64,000 nt of DNA from Izhakiella australiensis (GTDB lineage Bacteria; Pseudomonadota; Gammaproteobacteria; Enterobacterales; Enterobacteriaceae): NCBI RefSeq assembly GCF_002006995.1, contig NZ_MRUL01000003.1, positions 248,001-312,000 on the forward strand, in the 5' to 3' direction. The translations under genes were made by a program, and so were the position numbers. The notes below the pieces were generated by a model, which ran no database searches, was not told the origin of the DNA, and worked only from the letters and a program-made list of their open reading frames with translations. Shown in pieces: positions 1 to 10,895 of the stretch (positions are counted from its first letter, which is position 1; every line of letters begins with the position of its first letter).

Positions 1-890
<890 letters not shown>

Positions 891-974
891 TCAATTTAAC
901 GTCCACCTGTCTTCATGACGGATGGGGTTGTTTCACATACCTGCAAACATCCTGTCAGCAGGGGCACTACGAAT

Positions 975-1664
975 TTAAGCCGAAGGAAGCGCCAGCTTTT
1001 CACGCGCATAATTGAGCGCATTTTCAATCACCCGCTCAATGCTCATGCTGGTTGAATCCAGCACTAGCGCATCCGTCGCGGGGACCAGCGGCGCGATAGC
1101 GCGATTACGATCGCGATCATCGCGTTCCTTTATCTCGGCTAAAAGGCGCTCAAAGTTAACACTAAAGCCCTTCTCCTGCAACTGTAGCATACGGCGGCGG
1201 GCGCGCTCTTCTGAGCTGGCATCGAGGAAAATTTTTACCGGCGCATCAGGAAAAACCACCGTTCCCATATCCCGACCGTCGGCGATCAGACCTGGCGCCT
1301 CGCGAAAAGCGCGCTGGCGCCGGAGCAACGCCTCTCTCACCCGGGGGAAAACGGCGACTTTCGAGGCGGTATTGCTGACCTCCTGAGAGCGGATCTCCGA
1401 GGTAACGTCCTCGCCCTCAAGAATGACGCGGGTATCTCCGTCATTGACCACGAAACGCACGTCAAGGTGCGCCGCTACCGGCACCAGAGCATCTTCGACG
1501 CTGATATCAATATGATGATGCAGCGCAGCCAGCGCGAGCACGCGATAAATGGCGCCGGAATCAAGCAGGTGCCAGGATAATGCCTCCGCCATGGCTTTAC
1601 ACAGCGTTCCTTTACCTGCACCGCTTGGGCCATCAATGGTTATCACCGGGGTTGTTGATATCAT
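975..1664 (-). CDS. cmk: Cytidylate kinase
   Basis: Cmk phosphorylates CMP and dCMP with ATP in pyrimidine salvage and nucleotide supply. The 229-residue product (E. coli about 227) has the P-loop GPSGAGKGT at residues 12-20, the DSGAIYR substrate segment near 36-42, an [14 protein letters not shown] segment mid-protein and a C-terminal lid with RDDRDRNR. It sits directly upstream of rpsA with a 105-base gap, the conserved cmk-rpsA arrangement, so read-through into rpsA is likely. Confidence 0.97.
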   Translation of the reverse strand: MISTTPVITIDGPSGAGKGTLCKAMAEALSWHLLDSGAIYRVLALAALHHHIDISVEDALVPVAAHLDVRFVVNDGDTRVILEGEDVTSEIRSQEVSNTASKVAVFPRVREALLRRQRAFREAPGLIADGRDMGTVVFPDAPVKIFLDASSEERARRRMLQLQEKGFSVNFERLLAEIKERDDRDRNRAIAPLVPATDALVLDSTSMSIERVIENALNYAREKLALPSA

Positions 1665-1795
1665 TCACTCTCTCCTGTCGGTGTTAAGCCTGCTTTATTT
1701 GTTTTGTGGCTAAGACAGGTGCGCATTATACGCAGCTCTAAGATGAATAGTTACCCCCCGCTGCGCCAGCCAGGTAAATATAAAGTACTTTCAGG

Positions 1796-1825
1796 AAAAA
1801 GCCGCCGGCATGGCGCGCCGGCAGC
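1796..1825 (-). terminator. Rho-independent terminator of serC-aroA
   Basis: On the minus strand a GC-rich stem built from two GCCGGC arms (1804-1809 and 1817-1822) is followed by a T-run (the A-run at 1796-1800 of the plus strand). It starts a few bases after the aroA stop codon. Confidence 0.7.
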
Positions 1826-1830
1826 AATTA

Positions 1831-3117
1831 TCAGGCGGGCCTGCTGATGCGGGCGAACTGCTCAAAATAGTCAGGAAAGGTTTTCGCCGTACAGCCAGGA
1901 TCGAGGATGGTAACCGGCGTAGCAGATAACGCCACCAGCGAGAAACACATCGCCATGCGGTGGTCGTTGTAAGTGCCGATCTCCGCTACCTTCAGCGTCG
2001 CCGGAGGCGTGATGCGAATGTAATCTTCGCCCTCCTCAACCTCGGCGCCGACCTTACGCAGCTCGGTGGCCATTGCCGTCAGGCGATCGGTTTCCTTTAC
2101 CCGCCAGTTGTAAATGTTACGCATGGTCGTTGTACCGTCAGCGAACAGCGCGGTGGTTGCGATGGTCATGGCCGCATCAGGAATATGATTCATATCCATA
2201 TCTATCGCTTTTAGCTCACCGCGCGAACAGGCAATGTAATCATCCGCCCATTCAATGGTCGCGCCCATTTTTTCCAGCACGTCGGCAAAGCGGATATCGC
2301 CCTGCACGCTGCCTTTGCCGATGCCGGTGACTTTAACCGTACCGCCCCTTATAGCAGCAGCGGCCAGAAAATAGGAGGCTGACGAGGCATCGCCTTCCAC
2401 CAGATATTGTCCCGGCGACTGATAATGCTGGCCGCCTTTAATGCGAAATACCCGATAGCCGTCGTTTTCAACCTCAACGGAGAAAGCCTTCATCAGGTGC
2501 AGGGTAATATCAATGTAGGGTTTGGATACCAACTCGCCCTTGATGCTAATCGCCGTATCTTCCGCCGCCAGCGGCGCTGTCATTAACAGAGCGGTCAGGA
2601 ACTGGCTGGAAACTGAACCATCAACCTCAACGCTGCCGCCGCTAAAACCGCCGCGCAGCCTCAGTGGTGGATAATTTTCCTGCTCAAGGTAGTCAATCTG
2701 CGCGCCGCCCTGGCGTAAGGCATCAACCAGATGCCCGATCGGCCGCTCTTTCATCCGCGGTTCGCCGGTCAGAACGATATCGTTGTTGCCGAGACAAAGC
2801 GCGGCCGCCAGCGGCCGCATCGCGGTTCCGGCATTGCCCAAAAAGAGCTCTTGCGCGCTGGCGCTGTGCAATGGCCCGTCAACACCGATGACTTCGCAGG
2901 TACGGCGATCTTCCGAAAGGCGATACTTCACCCCCAGACCGGCCAGCGCATTCAGCATGTGGCGCACATCATCGCTGTCTAACAGATTAGTCAGACGCGT
3001 GGTGCCGGAGGCCATAGCAGCAAGCAGCAATGCGCGATTAGACACGCTTTTCGATCCCGGCAGATTAACGGTGCCGTCAATCCGGGAAACAGGTTGTAAC
3101 GTCAGGGAGTCCTGCAT
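1831..3117 (-). CDS. aroA: 3-phosphoshikimate 1-carboxyvinyltransferase (EPSP synthase)
   Basis: AroA joins phosphoenolpyruvate to shikimate 3-phosphate, the sixth step of the shikimate pathway. The start is the ATG at 3117 ([10 protein letters not shown]), giving 428 residues against 427 in E. coli; the longer frame to 3138 would need a TTG. Visible are [16 protein letters not shown] (19-34), [10 protein letters not shown] (93-102), the loop that lines the PEP/glyphosate site in class I enzymes, and YNDHRMAM near the C-terminus. The glycine and alanine of the loop are the usual residues, so the enzyme is expected to be glyphosate-sensitive. It forms an operon with serC, 95 bases upstream. 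Confidence 0.97.
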   Translation of the reverse strand: MQDSLTLQPVSRIDGTVNLPGSKSVSNRALLLAAMASGTTRLTNLLDSDDVRHMLNALAGLGVKYRLSEDRRTCEVIGVDGPLHSASAQELFLGNAGTAMRPLAAALCLGNNDIVLTGEPRMKERPIGHLVDALRQGGAQIDYLEQENYPPLRLRGGFSGGSVEVDGSVSSQFLTALLMTAPLAAEDTAISIKGELVSKPYIDITLHLMKAFSVEVENDGYRVFRIKGGQHYQSPGQYLVEGDASSASYFLAAAAIRGGTVKVTGIGKGSVQGDIRFADVLEKMGATIEWADDYIACSRGELKAIDMDMNHIPDAAMTIATTALFADGTTTMRNIYNWRVKETDRLTAMATELRKVGAEVEEGEDYIRITPPATLKVAEIGTYNDHRMAMCFSLVALSATPVTILDPGCTAKTFPDYFEQFARISRPA

Positions 3118-3212
3118 GTGAAACGTATTCTCCAACAATAAAAGCGCTGAAGCGACAAAACCTGTGCTCCAGCGCCGTCATAGCATAATGCGGTTGTAAA
3201 CTATGTTAACGC

Positions 3213-4298
3213 TCAGCCGTGGCGGCGTTCAAAGTCAGCCATAAAATCAGTCAGCGCTTTTACGCCTTCCAGCGGCATCGCATTATAAATGGATGCACGC
3301 ATACCGCCGACAACGCGATGCCCTTTCAGCGCATGCAGTCCGGCCTTCAGTGATTCAGCCAGGAACAGGCTATCAAGCGATGCATCAGCCAGTTGAAAAG
3401 GCACGTTCATGCGCGAACGGTTGGCGATGGCAACATCATTGCGGTAAAAATCGCTGCTGTCGATAACACCATACAGTAAATCCGCCTTTGCCTGATTGCG
3501 CTTGTCCAGCTCGGCGACGCCGCCCTGCTCTTTGAGCCATTTAAATACCAGCCCGGAAAGGTACCAGGCAAAGGTCGGCGGGGTATTAAACATTGAATCA
3601 TTTTCGCTTAATACCTGATAGTCGAGGATCGATGGCAGCTCCTGGCGCGCTTTACCAAGCAGATCGTCACGCACCACCACCACCGTCAACCCGGCGGGAC
3701 CGATATTTTTCTGCGCGCCGGCATAGATAACACCGTAGCGGTTAATGTCAATCGGACGTGAAAGCAGCGTGGAGGAGAAATCGGCGACAACCACTTTATC
3801 GCCAAAATCAGGCTGTTCTTCGATAGCAATGCCATCGATGGTTTCGTTGGGACAAAAATGAACGTAAGCGGCGTCGTCTTGCAGCTGCCATTTGCTCATT
3901 GGCACGATCGCACGCTTTCCGTCGACGGTGGTTTTGGCGTCAATCACGTTAGGCGAACAGTATTTTTTCGCCTCTTTGATCGCGCTGGCCGCCCAGTAGC
4001 CGCCATCGACGTAATCCGCAGTGGTATTATCGCCAAGCAGGTTGAGAGGTACCGCGGCAAACTGTGCGCGGGCGCCTCCGTGACAAAATAGCACCTTGTA
4101 GTTTGAGGGGACCTTCAGCAAATCGCGAAAGTCCTTCTCCGCTTCTTCGGCAACCTGAATAAACTCCTTGCTGCGGTGGCTGATTTCCATCACTGAGGTG
4201 CCGGAGCCCTGCCAGTTGCAGAGTTCCTGTTCAGCACGACGCAGCACTTCTACCGGCAGCATTGCCGGGCCGGAGCTAAAATTGAAAACCTGACTCAT
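3213..4298 (-). CDS. serC: Phosphoserine / phosphohydroxythreonine aminotransferase
   Basis: SerC is a PLP enzyme that makes 3-phosphoserine from 3-phosphohydroxypyruvate, and acts in pyridoxine synthesis on the threonine analogue. The product is 361 residues (E. coli 362), begins [15 protein letters not shown] and contains the PLP-lysine segment [12 protein letters not shown] near residue 197. It is first in the serC-aroA operon, which couples serine and chorismate supply. The ATG at 4298 has an AG-rich SD region (GAGGGGAA) upstream on the minus strand. Confidence 0.97.
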   Translation of the reverse strand: MSQVFNFSSGPAMLPVEVLRRAEQELCNWQGSGTSVMEISHRSKEFIQVAEEAEKDFRDLLKVPSNYKVLFCHGGARAQFAAVPLNLLGDNTTADYVDGGYWAASAIKEAKKYCSPNVIDAKTTVDGKRAIVPMSKWQLQDDAAYVHFCPNETIDGIAIEEQPDFGDKVVVADFSSTLLSRPIDINRYGVIYAGAQKNIGPAGLTVVVVRDDLLGKARQELPSILDYQVLSENDSMFNTPPTFAWYLSGLVFKWLKEQGGVAELDKRNQAKADLLYGVIDSSDFYRNDVAIANRSRMNVPFQLADASLDSLFLAESLKAGLHALKGHRVVGGMRASIYNAMPLEGVKALTDFMADFERRHG

Positions 4299-4606
4299 TT
4301 CCCCTCACCACTCGTTATCAATTAATCTACTTGTTATACCCGGTTTTAACACCCCGCCCCTGACGCTGCAATGACTTATCCGCTAAGCAGACCAGTTTTT
4401 CGCGCTGGCCCGCAGATGAAAATGCCGGCAATTTCCCCTGGCGCGCGATTTTATTAACCTCGCGGCGTCTGAAAACCGGTGTCATCGCCACAGCCCGGGC
4501 GCAGCCTTAGTCGAAGCTCATAAAATGTCAGCGCAACGGATAGCGATAACCCGCAAAACACCGTATGATTGCGCGCTTTCCGCACAGTTAATTATAGTGG
4601 GCCGTC
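4299..4606. promoter_or_regulatory. serC / ycaO divergent intergenic region
   Basis: These 308 bases separate the divergent serC and ycaO starts. On the minus strand a TATAAC (plus-strand 4333-4338, GTTATA) is a plausible -10 for serC, but no good -35 stands 17 bases upstream. The Lrp and CRP control known for E. coli serC may act here, but I could not point to confident sites. No gene or RNA is recognised in it. Confidence 0.4.
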
Positions 4607-6364
4607 ATGACGCAAACGTATATTCCGGGCAAAGATGCCGCGCTGGAAGATTCAATCTCTCGCTTTCAGCAAAAACTTCAGGATCTTGGCTTTCATATAG
4701 AGGAAGCATCCTGGCTGAATCCCGTACCTAACGTCTGGTCGGTGCATATCCGCGACCGTGACTGCCCGCTTTGCTTTACCAACGGCAAAGGCGCCAGCAA
4801 AAAGGCGGCGCTGGCCTCCGCGCTTGGCGAATACTTTGAGCGTCTTTCCACCAACTATTTTTTTGCAGACTTCTGGCTCGGCGAGACAATAGCAAATGGC
4901 GACTTTGTTCATTATCCAAATGAAAAATGGTTCCCGCTGCCCGACGACGACAGCCTGCCGCAAGGTATTTTGGACCAGTCTCTGCGCCATTTTTACGATC
5001 CGGAAAATGAGTTAACCGCCAGCGCCCTGATTGACTTGCAGTCCGGCAATAACAAACGCGGCATCTGCGCATTGCCATTTGTACGCCAGTCAGACCAGCA
5101 AACGGTGTACATTCCAATGAACATTATTGGAAACCTGTACGTTTCCAACGGAATGTCGGCGGGCAATAGCCGTAATGAAGCGCGGGTACAGGGTTTATCA
5201 GAAGTATTTGAGCGTTACATCAAGAATCGCATTATCGCCGAAGCAATCAGTCTTCCGGCGATTCCGCAGGCCACGCTGGGTCGCTATCCCGCCGTGGTTG
5301 AAGCCATCGATAAGCTTGAAGCGGAAGGTTTTCCAATATTTGCTTATGACGCTTCGCTGGGCGGTAAATATCCGGTTATTTGCGTGGTGCTTTTCAATCC
5401 GACCAACGGCACCTGCTTTGCCTCTTTCGGCGCCCATCCTGACTTTGGCGTTGCCCTTGAGCGTACCGTAACTGAATTACTGCAGGGCCGCAGTCTGAAA
5501 GATCTGGATGTGTTTACCCCGCCGACTTTTGACGATGAAGAAGTGGCAGAACACGCAAATCTGGAAACTCACTTTATTGACTCCAGTGGTTCCATCTCCT
5601 GGGATCTGTTTAAAGATGAGGCGGATTATGCCTTTGTCGACTGGCGCTTTGACGGCACCACCGAAGAAGAATTCGCCACGCTGATGGCCATCTTTCAGGC
5701 CGAGGGTAAAGAAGTCTATATCGCGGACTACGAACATCTGGGCGTTTACGCCTGCCGTATTCTGGTGCCGGGCATGTCAGATATTTACCCTGCCGAAGAC
5801 CTGCTGTTGGCAAACAACAATATGGGAGCCGGCCTGCGTGAAACCCTGCTTGCGCTGCCGGACAGCCGCTGGAAGGCGCAGGACTATCTGGCGCTGATTG
5901 AACGCCTTGATGACGAAGGCTACGATGATTTTACCCGCGTTCGCGAACTGCTGGGCCTCGCAACCGGTAAAGATAATGGCTGGTTTACGCTGCGTATTGG
6001 CGAGCTGAAATCAATGCTGGCGCTGGCCGGCGGCGATCTGGATCAGGCGCTGATTTGGGCCGAATGGACGATGGAGTTTAATAGTTCGCTCTTTACGCCG
6101 GAGCGCGCCAACTATTACCGCTGCTTGCAAACGCTGCTGCTGCTGGCCATGGAAGAAGATCGCTCGCCAGAGCAGTATCAGCATGCCTTTACCCGCATGT
6201 ACGGACAGCAGGCGCTTGAGGCGGCCAGCGCCGCCCTCAGCGGTGCATCGCCCTTTTATGGTCTACAGGCCGTAGATGCAGATTTAACCTCCTTCCCGGC
6301 ACACCAGTCGCTGCTGCAGGCTTATGAAAAGCTTCAGCAGGCTAAACGCCATTTCGGAAAGTGA
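4607..6364 (+). CDS. ycaO: YcaO-domain protein, RimO-associated
   Basis: The YcaO fold binds ATP and, in biosynthetic clusters, activates amide backbones for cyclodehydration or thioamidation. The E. coli protein is instead linked to RimO-dependent methylthiolation of ribosomal protein S12. This 585-residue product (E. coli 586) aligns from MTQTYIPGKDAALEDSI to the end. It carries the YcaO ATP-site stretches GKGASKKAALASALGEYFER (about 65-84) and NEARVQGLSEVFERY (about 189-203), and a helical C-terminal third. It ends AKRHFGK and so lacks the PxPxP tail of cyclodehydratases. There is no peptide precursor or dehydrogenase partner nearby, so a RiPP role is unlikely. Confidence 0.95.
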   Translation: MTQTYIPGKDAALEDSISRFQQKLQDLGFHIEEASWLNPVPNVWSVHIRDRDCPLCFTNGKGASKKAALASALGEYFERLSTNYFFADFWLGETIANGDFVHYPNEKWFPLPDDDSLPQGILDQSLRHFYDPENELTASALIDLQSGNNKRGICALPFVRQSDQQTVYIPMNIIGNLYVSNGMSAGNSRNEARVQGLSEVFERYIKNRIIAEAISLPAIPQATLGRYPAVVEAIDKLEAEGFPIFAYDASLGGKYPVICVVLFNPTNGTCFASFGAHPDFGVALERTVTELLQGRSLKDLDVFTPPTFDDEEVAEHANLETHFIDSSGSISWDLFKDEADYAFVDWRFDGTTEEEFATLMAIFQAEGKEVYIADYEHLGVYACRILVPGMSDIYPAEDLLLANNNMGAGLRETLLALPDSRWKAQDYLALIERLDDEGYDDFTRVRELLGLATGKDNGWFTLRIGELKSMLALAGGDLDQALIWAEWTMEFNSSLFTPERANYYRCLQTLLLLAMEEDRSPEQYQHAFTRMYGQQALEAASAALSGASPFYGLQAVDADLTSFPAHQSLLQAYEKLQQAKRHFGK

Positions 6365-6371
6365 TCGATTA

Positions 6372-6397
6372 ATGGCTACCTGCGGGTAGCCATTTTC
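6372..6397 (+). terminator. Terminator-like hairpin after ycaO
   Basis: The arms ATGGCTACC (6372-6380) and GGTAGCCAT (6385-6393) form a perfect 9-bp stem with a 4-base loop. It is followed by a short TTTCC, so the T-tract is modest. It begins a few bases after the ycaO stop. Confidence 0.65.
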
Positions 6398-6699
6398 CCA
6401 TAACCAAATTGTAACCTTTTGGATCCTCCATGCCGCCATTGTTCAATTAAATGGCAACACTCACTCTGTAATCTCTACATATCACCCACCCGGGCAGCCG
6501 TTTGCGCTGGTCTTTTTCAAAAAAAATTATATAAATTAAAATTATTTTTTATAATAAAATTCAACAAGTTATACAGATTTAAGCCCAGAACAGGCGCGAT
6601 ATAAGGTCAACTGGTCAGGCCAATATGATCCAGGTCAAATTACTGCCTATAATGGTTTGTTAGTATTTATTTATTGACAAATATTGGGAGACCGTTGGT
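6398..6699 (+). promoter_or_regulatory. focA-pflB upstream regulatory region
   Basis: No gene is seen in this stretch. It holds a very AT-rich tract (about 6518-6590, with runs of A and T) of the kind bound by IHF or H-NS, an FNR-like palindrome ATGAT-CCAG-GTCAA at 6625-6638 (8 of 10 consensus positions of TTGAT-N4-ATCAA) and a perfect -10 TATAAT at 6648-6653. The E. coli focA-pfl promoters are induced anaerobically by FNR and ArcA. Here the FNR-like site overlaps the -35 position of this -10, which is not the usual activating geometry, so other promoters may exist upstream. Confidence 0.5.
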
Positions 6700-7557
6700 G
6701 TGAAAGCTGACAACCCGTTTAATTTGCTGATGCCCGCCGAGATGGCAAAAGTGGCTGAAGACGCAGGCGTTTATAAGGCGACTAAGCACCCTTTTACGAC
6801 CTTTTTCCTCGCCATTACCGCTGGTGTCTTTATCTCCATTGCCTTTGTTTTTTATCTCACCGCCACCACGGGAACGGAATCGATGCCTTTTGGTATCGCC
6901 AAACTCACAGGCGGCCTCTGTTTCTCCCTTGGCCTGATGCTGGTCGTGGTGTGCGGTGCAGACCTTTTTACCTCCACGGTGCTTATCGTGGTGGCTAAAG
7001 CCAGCGGCCGCATTAGCTGGTCGCAATTGATTCGCAACTGGATTAACGTTTACATCGGTAACCTTTGCGGCGCGCTGTTTTTCGTCGCCCTGATGTGGTT
7101 CTCCAGCGAGCATATGACCGCCAACGGCGCCTGGGGCGTAAACTTATTGAAGACGGTTGACCATAAGCTGCATCACACCTTTATCGAGGCGGTTTGCCTT
7201 GGCATCCTGGCAAACCTGATGGTTTGTCTCGCCGTCTGGATGAGTTATTCCGGCAGAACCTTACTGGATAAAATGATTGCCATGGTGCTGCCCGTTGCGA
7301 TGTTTGTTGCCAGCGGTTTCGAACACAGTATCGCCAATATGTTTCTGATCCCGCTTGGCATTGTGGTTAAAAATTTTGCTTCCGCTGATTTCTGGCATAT
7401 GACGGGCTTAACTGCGGCGCAGTTCCCGCAGATGAACGTCGCTGATTTTATTGTCAACAACCTGATTCCGGTCACCATCGGTAACATCATAGGCGGCGGG
7501 CTGCTGGTCGGCCTTACCTATTGGGTGATATATCTACGTGAATCTGACCAGCATTAA
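6700..7557 (+). CDS. focA: Formate channel FocA
   Basis: FocA is a pentameric inner-membrane channel of the formate/nitrite transporter family that exports or re-imports formate made by pyruvate formate-lyase. The 285-residue product equals the E. coli length, has six hydrophobic segments, and keeps GFEHSIANM (near 207-215) with the pore histidine. The start is a GTG at 6700, preceded by GGGAG at about -14, as in E. coli. It is the first gene of the focA-pflB operon. Confidence 0.97.
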   Translation: MKADNPFNLLMPAEMAKVAEDAGVYKATKHPFTTFFLAITAGVFISIAFVFYLTATTGTESMPFGIAKLTGGLCFSLGLMLVVVCGADLFTSTVLIVVAKASGRISWSQLIRNWINVYIGNLCGALFFVALMWFSSEHMTANGAWGVNLLKTVDHKLHHTFIEAVCLGILANLMVCLAVWMSYSGRTLLDKMIAMVLPVAMFVASGFEHSIANMFLIPLGIVVKNFASADFWHMTGLTAAQFPQMNVADFIVNNLIPVTIGNIIGGGLLVGLTYWVIYLRESDQH

Positions 7558-7575
7558 TCATGCGTAATTAATTCA

Positions 7576-7596
7576 CCTCCTGTCAGCAACGGGAGG
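7576..7596 (+). other. Intercistronic stem-loop between focA and pflB
   Basis: CCTCC (7576-7580) and GGAGG (7592-7596) pair around an 11-base spacer in which GT/AC can extend the stem. It is not followed by a T-run, so it is not a terminator. It may stabilise the pflB mRNA 5' end or sequester the GGAGG; the real pflB SD (AAGGTAG) lies further downstream, near 7620. Confidence 0.45.
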
Positions 7597-7634
7597 CATC
7601 AGGAAAAATTTTACATCATAAGGTAGGTAATATT

Positions 7635-9917
7635 ATGACCGAGTTGAATGAAAAAATGTCGGCTGCATGGCGTACTTTTCACCAGGGCGAATGGCAGAAC
7701 GGCATCAATGTTCGTGACTTTATCCAGAAAAACTATGCGCCTTATGAAGGAGATGAAGCCTTTCTGAGCGGCGCCACCAGCGCGACTAGCGAGCTGTGGG
7801 ATCGCGTGATGGACGGCATTAAAATCGAAAACCGCACCCATGCGCCAGTCGATTTTGATACCAGTCTCGCCTCAACGATCACCTCGCACGATGCTGGCTA
7901 CATCAATAAAAAGCTGGAAAAAATCGTTGGTCTTCAGACTGAAGCGCCGCTGAAGCGCGCCATCATTCCGTTCGGCGGCATCAAAATGGTCGAGGGCTCC
8001 TGCAAAGCTTACGACCGCGAGCTGGACCCATCGCTGAAGAAAATTTTTAGCGAGTACCGTAAAACCCATAACCAGGGTGTATTTGATGTTTATACCCCGG
8101 ACATTCTGCGCTGCCGTAAATCTGGCGTGCTGACCGGCCTGCCGGATGCTTACGGACGCGGCCGCATTATCGGTGACTATCGTCGCGTTGCGCTGTACGG
8201 CATCGATTACCTGATGAAAGACAAGCTGGCGCAGTTTACCTCGCTGCAGCAGGATCTGGAAAACGGGGTAAACCTGGAAGCCACGATCCGCCTGCGTGAA
8301 GAGATTTCAGACCAGTACCATGCGCTGAATCAGATTAAACAAATGGCCGCTAAATACGGCTGCGACATTTCCGGTCCGGCGACTAACGCTCAGGAAGCCG
8401 TGCAGTGGGTATATTTCGGTTACCTGGCCGCCGTTAAATCGCAAAACGGCGCCGCGATGTCTTTCGGCCGCGTTTCAACCTTCCTCGATATTTACTTCGA
8501 ACGCGATATGAAAGACGGCAAGCTGAGCGAAGAACAGGCTCAGGAGCTGATCGACCATCTGGTAATGAAGCTGCGTATGGTGCGCTTCCTGCGTACGCCT
8601 GAGTATGATGAACTGTTCTCCGGTGACCCGATCTGGGCAACGGAATCCCTGGCCGGTATGGGACTGGATGGTCGTACGCTGGTTACTAAAAATAGCTTCC
8701 GCTTCCTGAACACCCTGTACACCATGGGGCCGTCACCTGAACCCAACATGACCATTTTGTGGTCAGAAAAACTGCCGGTTAACTTCAAACGCTACGCGGC
8801 TAAAGTCTCAATCGACACCTCATCGTTACAGTATGAAAATGACGATCTGATGCGTCCTGACTTTAATAACGATGACTACGCCATCGCCTGCTGCGTCAGC
8901 CCGATGATTGTTGGCAAACAAATGCAGTTCTTCGGCGCGCGCGCCAACCTGGCGAAAACCATGCTGTACGCGATTAACGGCGGCGTGGATGAGAAGCTGA
9001 AAATGCAGGTCGGTCCGAAAGAAGCACCAATCACCGATGACGTGCTGAATTTCGATACCGTGATGGCGCGGATGGATCATTTCATGGACTGGCTGGCGAA
9101 ACAGTACGTCACCGCACTGAACATCATCCACTACATGCATGACAAATACAGCTACGAAGCTTCACTGATGGCGCTGCATGACCGCGATGTCTATCGCACG
9201 ATGGCGTGCGGTATCGCCGGCCTGTCCGTCGCTGCCGACTCGCTGTCTGCTATCAAGTATGCCAAAGTTAAACCCATCCGTGATGCTGATGGCCTGGCAG
9301 TCGACTTTGAAATTGAAGGCGAATATCCGCAGTTCGGTAACAACGATTCGCGCGTTGATGATTTGGCCTGTGACTTAGTCGAACGCTTTATGAAGAAAAT
9401 TCAGAAGCTGACTACCTATCGCGGAGCCGTACCTACTCAATCCGTGCTTACCATTACTTCCAATGTGGTTTATGGTAAGAAAACAGGTAATACGCCTGAT
9501 GGCCGTCGCGCAGGCGCGCCTTTCGGACCGGGCGCTAACCCCATGCACGGCCGCGATCAGAAAGGCGCAGTTGCCTCTCTTACCTCCGTGGCTAAGCTGC
9601 CGTTTGCCTATGCGAAAGATGGTATTTCTTATACCTTCTCTATTATTCCAAACGCACTGGGTAAAGACGATAATGTTCGCCGCACCAACCTGGCGGGTCT
9701 GATGGATGGTTACTTCCATCACGAAGCGAATATGGAAGGCGGTCAGCATTTAAACGTTAACGTGATGAACCGTGAAATGCTGCTTGATGCGATGGATCAC
9801 CCGGAAAACTACCCGCAGTTGACCATTCGCGTATCGGGCTATGCGGTGCGCTTTAACTCGCTGACCAAAGAGCAACAGCAGGACGTCATCACGCGTACCT
9901 TTACTCAGACCATGTAA
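7635..9917 (+). CDS. pflB: Pyruvate formate-lyase (formate C-acetyltransferase 1)
   Basis: PflB is a cytosolic glycyl-radical enzyme that splits pyruvate with CoA into acetyl-CoA and formate during anaerobic growth. The product is 760 residues, the same as E. coli. The vicinal active-site cysteines lie in AIACCVSPM (about 415-423) and the radical glycine in RVSGYAVRF near residue 734. It is downstream of focA and upstream of its activase pflA. A strong hairpin terminator follows it, so most transcripts should end before pflA. Confidence 0.98.
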   Translation: MTELNEKMSAAWRTFHQGEWQNGINVRDFIQKNYAPYEGDEAFLSGATSATSELWDRVMDGIKIENRTHAPVDFDTSLASTITSHDAGYINKKLEKIVGLQTEAPLKRAIIPFGGIKMVEGSCKAYDRELDPSLKKIFSEYRKTHNQGVFDVYTPDILRCRKSGVLTGLPDAYGRGRIIGDYRRVALYGIDYLMKDKLAQFTSLQQDLENGVNLEATIRLREEISDQYHALNQIKQMAAKYGCDISGPATNAQEAVQWVYFGYLAAVKSQNGAAMSFGRVSTFLDIYFERDMKDGKLSEEQAQELIDHLVMKLRMVRFLRTPEYDELFSGDPIWATESLAGMGLDGRTLVTKNSFRFLNTLYTMGPSPEPNMTILWSEKLPVNFKRYAAKVSIDTSSLQYENDDLMRPDFNNDDYAIACCVSPMIVGKQMQFFGARANLAKTMLYAINGGVDEKLKMQVGPKEAPITDDVLNFDTVMARMDHFMDWLAKQYVTALNIIHYMHDKYSYEASLMALHDRDVYRTMACGIAGLSVAADSLSAIKYAKVKPIRDADGLAVDFEIEGEYPQFGNNDSRVDDLACDLVERFMKKIQKLTTYRGAVPTQSVLTITSNVVYGKKTGNTPDGRRAGAPFGPGANPMHGRDQKGAVASLTSVAKLPFAYAKDGISYTFSIIPNALGKDDNVRRTNLAGLMDGYFHHEANMEGGQHLNVNVMNREMLLDAMDHPENYPQLTIRVSGYAVRFNSLTKEQQQDVITRTFTQTM

Positions 9918-9945
9918 GGTCGGACAGTAGAAGGAACCATGAGGA

Positions 9946-9972
9946 AAAGGCTCCCTGCGGGAGCCTTTTTAT
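9946..9972 (+). terminator. Terminator after pflB
   Basis: AAAGGCTCCC (9946-9955) and GGGAGCCTTT (9959-9968) form a perfect 10-bp stem with a TGC loop, running into a T-run. It separates the abundant pflB message from pflA. Confidence 0.9.
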
Positions 9973-10080
9973 TCAAGTCAGATTTGCTGGCCCTCTAGCG
10001 CGGGAGGCAAGCAAATCTCACTTCACGCAGCTGAGAAACTGCACCCCGCCCGTCGGGGCTATTATGGAGAGAACATCGCA

Positions 10081-10821
10081 ATGTCTGTCAAAGGTCGCAT
10101 TCACTCGTTTGAATCCTGTGGAACCGTAGATGGTCCGGGAATTCGCTTTATCACATTTTTTCAGGGATGCCTGATGCGCTGCCTTTACTGCCACAACCGC
10201 GATACCTGGGACACCCACGGCGGCCGCGAAGTGACGGTAGAGGACTTGATGAAAGATGTGGTTTCATATCGCCACTTTATGAACGCCTCCGGCGGCGGCG
10301 TAACCGCGTCGGGCGGCGAGGCCATCTTGCAGGCGGAATTCGTACGCGACTGGTTTCGTGCCTGTAAGGCTGAAGGGATTAATACCTGTCTTGATACTAA
10401 CGGCTTCGTACGCCGCTACGATCCGGTTATCGACGAACTGCTGGAGGTAACGGACCTGGTCATGCTTGACCTGAAGCAGATCAATGATGATGTCCATCAG
10501 ATCCTTGTCGGCGTATCTAACCATCGCACGCTGGATTTCGCCCGCTATCTGGCGAAAAAGAACATCCGCACCTGGATTCGTTTTGTCGTCGTGCCGGGCT
10601 ATTCCGATGATGATGATTCCGCTCATCGGCTGGGCGCTTTTACCAAAGATATGCAGAATGTTGAAAAAATTGAGCTGTTACCCTATCACGAGCTGGGCAA
10701 GCACAAATGGATAGCGATGGGCGAGGAGTACAAGCTTGATGGGGTTCATCCCCCAAAAGCGGAGACCATGGAGCGGGTTAAAAATATTCTCGCCAGCTAC
10801 GGCCACGAGGTCATGTACTAA
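10081..10821 (+). CDS. pflA: Pyruvate formate-lyase 1-activating enzyme
   Basis: PflA is a radical-SAM enzyme that abstracts hydrogen from the radical glycine of PflB. The 246-residue product has the cluster motif C30-x3-C34-x2-C37 (GCLMRCLYC) followed by HNRDTWD, then the GGG segment [12 protein letters not shown] near 74-85. It lies 163 bases after pflB with its own leader, consistent with separate lower-level expression, and its product acts on PflB from this locus. Confidence 0.97.
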   Translation: MSVKGRIHSFESCGTVDGPGIRFITFFQGCLMRCLYCHNRDTWDTHGGREVTVEDLMKDVVSYRHFMNASGGGVTASGGEAILQAEFVRDWFRACKAEGINTCLDTNGFVRRYDPVIDELLEVTDLVMLDLKQINDDVHQILVGVSNHRTLDFARYLAKKNIRTWIRFVVVPGYSDDDDSAHRLGAFTKDMQNVEKIELLPYHELGKHKWIAMGEEYKLDGVHPPKAETMERVKNILASYGHEVMY

Positions 10822-10845
10822 GCGGGCGGCAAAAAAATAACCGTA

Positions 10846-10872
10846 AAAAAAAGGCGACCAGGTCGCCTTTTT
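10846..10872. terminator. Bidirectional terminator between pflA and ycaD
   Basis: GGCGACC (10853-10859), a single-base centre and GGTCGCC (10861-10867) are flanked by an A-run on the left and a T-run on the right. The structure can therefore end transcription of both convergent genes. Confidence 0.85.
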
Positions 10873-10895
10873 CTTCATTATCACCCTCACCGCCT

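Noticed and set aside
4607-6364. ycaO as part of a RiPP (thiazole/oxazole or thioamide) cluster
   Set aside because: There is no precursor peptide, E1-like or flavin dehydrogenase partner nearby, and the C-terminus lacks PxPxP; it matches the stand-alone RimO-linked type.
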